Positions 5,450 to 7,031 of a stretch of DNA of 7,031 bases are shown here, piece after piece (within the stretch, counting starts at the first letter, position 1; each line of letters opens with the position of its first letter). The notes beneath the pieces were generated by a model. The model was not told where the DNA came from, did not search any database, and was given only the letters and a program-made list of their open reading frames with translations. The translations under genes and the position numbers were made by a program. This DNA is from Pseudomonadota bacterium. GTDB lineage: Bacteria > Pseudomonadota > Alphaproteobacteria > UBA9219 > RGZA01. The stretch spans positions 1-7,031 of the forward strand of contig JACQAB010000175.1 in assembly GCA_016195205.1 (NCBI GenBank), read 5' to 3'.

Positions 5450-5698
5450 ATGGGTTCCTGGACAGATTCCTTCGGCAAGACATGGAAAAGCTTCGAGGGC
5501 TTGCTGACACGACAAAAATCGTTATCGGAAAGACAAGAAGAATTTGTTAGGAGTCCGCGAAGCGAATTTTACTCAAATGACCAGCCAAGAATTATGCGAG
5601 AAATAGAACAGCAGAGAATAATGCAAGATCCCTTATGGAACGACCATACGGCGGCAAATATAAAGCCGCTCAAGCTTGACTTAAATAGAAAACGTTAA
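5450..5698 (+). CDS. Small hydrophilic protein in the origin interval
   Basis: Unrecognised 82-residue product. It is strongly charged and polar, rich in Arg, Lys, Glu, Gln and Asn, with no signal peptide or membrane helix. It opens MGSWTDSFGKTWKSFEGLL, then has a likely helical RQKSLSERQEEFVRS, a second helical stretch PRIMREIEQQRIMQD and a basic end (LKLDLNRKR). By my count 5401-5700 is about 43% GC, well below the ppsR and aroE genes, which suggests recent acquisition or origin-linked composition. The AGGAG site at six bases and a candidate promoter support expression. No partner gene follows it; the next gene is hemE. Its basic, polar character would allow nucleic-acid or protein binding, but that is only inference. 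Confidence 0.6.
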   Translation: MGSWTDSFGKTWKSFEGLLTRQKSLSERQEEFVRSPRSEFYSNDQPRIMREIEQQRIMQDPLWNDHTAANIKPLKLDLNRKR

Positions 5699-6084
5699 CT
5701 CGCCAAGTTCTACGGTTGGTTTTCTCCTATCCCGATAAATAGATTTCTGATTCGCCCCCGCTTTTGCCCAGAGCCCCTGTGTGTGGAATCCGCGCAAGGG
5801 AAAAACCGGCACCAAAAAATCCTTTCGCGAGTCTAATTAGAAAACGCTGCGGCGTTTCATCCCGCTGGGGGCGGATTCAATGCAGAGGGAGTCCAAAACT
5901 TGTATTCCCTAATCATCCCCGGAACCATCCCCAGGCCAAGCACGGGCTTTACACGGGATGGGGCGTTCCTACCGTATTCCCGCGCTGTGCAAGGCTTGTG
6001 CATGCTCTACTGGTGAAGTTGTGAAAAAAACGGTATTACCGCCATTCACAGCTATCTACTACCACCACTACTAAGATTCAAAAG
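5699..6084. other. Long non-coding stretch before hemE
   Basis: This is 386 bases with no convincing gene. The 86-residue frame from 5764 starts with TTG and has no ribosome-binding site. Visible items are a weak CCAA/TTGG stem followed by TTTT (5703-5723) after the small gene, CATCCCC twice at 12-base spacing (5914 and 5926), GTATTCCC twice 72 bases apart (5902 and 5974), and a cluster of TGTGCA/TGTGAA motifs from 5986. I found no clean sigma-70 promoter for hemE here. The stretch is best read as origin and hemE upstream control DNA. Confidence 0.5.
5986..6050. promoter_or_regulatory. Cluster of imperfect DnaA-box-like motifs
   Basis: Compared with TTATNCACA or its complement TGTGNATAA, the matches are TGTGCAAGG 5986-5994 (6/9), TGTGCATGC 5997-6005 (7/9), TGTGAAAAA 6020-6028 (8/9) and CCATTCACA 6042-6050 (7/9, opposite orientation). 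The last two face each other around CGGTATTACCG (6031-6041), itself a near-perfect dyad. Position beside hemE in the origin interval raises the chance that these bind DnaA. They could instead be an operator for hemE. Confidence 0.35.
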
Positions 6085-7031
6085 ATGATGGGGAATAAAA
6101 AAAATCTTCTCGTCGCGCTTTGCGGTGAAAGACCGGAACGAGTTCCCATCTGGCTCATGCGCCAGGCGGGAAGATATCTTCCCGAATATCAGGCCTTGCG
6201 CAAACAAGCCGGATCATTCATGAGTCTGTGCCTGACCCCAGAGCTTGCAGCCGAGGTCACGCTGCAGCCGGTGAAGCGTTTCGGAATGGATGGAGCGATT
6301 CTGTTTTCTGATATCCTGATGGTACCTTACGGGCTGGGTTACGCGTTGGAATTTATCGAAGGTAAAGGCCCGGTTCTAGAAAAATTTTTTGGAACCATGC
6401 CGGTTTTTGAAACGGAAAAATTTTATTCGCGTACGTCTCCGATTTATGAAACCGTGAAACGCATCAAGCAGGAAAAGCCTGAAAAGGCAGGGCTGATCGG
6501 CTTTTGCGGCGGGGCCTGGACAGTAGCTTGTTACATGCTGGGCAACAGCGCCGACCAATTTCTTTATGCGCGTGATTTTTCTCTTTCGGCCGACCGTATT
6601 TTCAGGCAATTGCTGGATGTGCTGGTGGAAGCCAGCGGTTTTTATCTGATCGAGCAGATCAAAGCCGGCGCCGAAGCGATTCAGATTTTTGATTCTCATG
6701 CCGGGTTAGCGCCGCCTGGAATGTACGAAGATTACGTCGTCGCGCCGACGCGCGCGCTGGTGCGAAAAATTCATGCGGTGTTCCCGCATATTCCGGTGAT
6801 CGGTTTTCCGCGCCAAAGCCTGGTGGAAAACCTGGCGCATTATACGCGCGAGACCAAAGTTACCGCGCTGTCGCTGGATACCAGCGCCGGCCTGGCCTGG
6901 GCGCAGGAAAATATTCATGCCGTGCTGCAGGGCAATCTGGATCCGAAGCTGATGGAGGGTGAGGCCGCGCCGATGCTGGAAGCCGCGGCGACTATCCTGA
7001 AAACCATGAAGAAACCCTTTGTTTTCAACCT
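6085..7031 (+). CDS. hemE: Uroporphyrinogen decarboxylase, 3' end cut by window
   Basis: HemE removes four carboxyl groups from uroporphyrinogen III to give coproporphyrinogen III in haem synthesis, in the cytoplasm. The frame is open from ATG 6085 to the window edge, about 315 of the usual 340 or so residues. Motifs are PIWLMRQAGRYLPEY (21-35), AILFSDIL with the catalytic Asp76 (71-78), GFCGGAW (139-145), the active-site Tyr150, FDSHAG (202-207) and QGNLDP (282-287). The final 'GHILNLGHG' block is expected just beyond the edge. Two adjacent ATGs (6085, 6088) could start it. An in-frame stop at 6022-6024 rules out a longer N-terminus. No strong ribosome-binding site is visible. It diverges from ppsR, reading away from the putative origin. 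Confidence 0.97.
   Translation, partial: MMGNKKNLLVALCGERPERVPIWLMRQAGRYLPEYQALRKQAGSFMSLCLTPELAAEVTLQPVKRFGMDGAILFSDILMVPYGLGYALEFIEGKGPVLEKFFGTMPVFETEKFYSRTSPIYETVKRIKQEKPEKAGLIGFCGGAWTVACYMLGNSADQFLYARDFSLSADRIFRQLLDVLVEASGFYLIEQIKAGAEAIQIFDSHAGLAPPGMYEDYVVAPTRALVRKIHAVFPHIPVIGFPRQSLVENLAHYTRETKVTALSLDTSAGLAWAQENIHAVLQGNLDPKLMEGEAAPMLEAAATILKTMKKPFVFN

Larger units (their letters stand above)
5335..6084. other. oriC: Putative chromosomal replication origin interval
   Basis: In Caulobacter crescentus and Rickettsia prowazekii the origin is placed between hemE and RP001 (ppsR), and the same two genes flank this interval divergently. Seen directly are an A/T-rich stretch (5366-5406) beside tandem heptamers, a low-GC small gene, and imperfect DnaA-box-like sequences at 5986-6050. 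There is no perfect TTATNCACA box and no TTAA-N7-TTAA CtrA site. The call therefore rests mainly on synteny; the minimal origin and the exact unwinding site are not determined. Confidence 0.6.

Noticed and set aside
5764..6024. 86-codon rightward frame before hemE
   Set aside because: It has a TTG start, no ribosome-binding site, Arg/Pro-rich random-looking protein and no recognisable motif.
6032..6042. GGCGGTAATAC on the minus strand, as in ColE1-type plasmid origins
   Set aside because: Eleven bases match a familiar plasmid sequence, but the surroundings differ and the context is chromosomal hemE. Most likely coincidence created by the dyad.

Overview
The window looks like the replication-origin neighbourhood of an alphaproteobacterial chromosome. 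The gene set reading leftward, a PPDK regulatory kinase/phosphatase (ppsR, the 'RP001' gene of Rickettsia), then maf, aroE and coaE, with hemE reading rightward, is the gene neighbourhood described around the Caulobacter crescentus and Rickettsia prowazekii origins. In those genomes the origin lies between hemE and RP001. The organism cannot be named to genus. Most of the coding sequence is moderately to strongly GC-rich, and the intergenic repeats with TGTCATCCCGG-type ends fit many uncultured or little-studied alphaproteobacteria.

Layout from left to right. 1-404 is mostly non-coding with one doubtful small ORF; dnaQ, which often follows coaE, is not seen here. 405-2988 is a leftward run: coaE (405-1040), an inverted array of octamer repeats (1054-1127), aroE (1125-1982), a small predicted exported protein (2022-2324) and maf (2380-2988). 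3080-4332 is a rightward three-gene group: a COG5350-like protein tyrosine phosphatase followed by two unrecognised ORFs of 106 residues each. It separates maf from ppsR. 4354-4480 holds two related palindromic repeat units placed head to head between convergent genes. ppsR (4519-5334) reads leftward. 5335-6084 is the ppsR-hemE interval. It contains a low-GC stretch, a small unrecognised gene (5450-5698) and a cluster of imperfect DnaA-box-like sequences just before hemE. hemE starts at 6085 and runs off the right edge.

The conserved genes are housekeeping: CoA synthesis (coaE), the shikimate pathway (aroE), nucleotide-pool hygiene (maf), reversible phosphorylation of pyruvate phosphate dikinase (ppsR) and tetrapyrrole synthesis (hemE). 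They probably stay together because of their position at the origin rather than a shared pathway. ppsR and hemE diverge, so each would be co-directional with a fork leaving an origin between them. The phosphatase group is on the opposite strand to its neighbours and would be transcribed towards that origin.

The parts most worth a second look are the origin interval with its embedded small gene, the phosphatase-led cassette inserted into an otherwise conserved cluster, and the two unusual repeat structures (octamer inverted array and head-to-head palindromic units). No tRNA, rRNA, CRISPR array, transposase or toxin-antitoxin pair was recognised. All homology statements come from reading motifs, not from searches.
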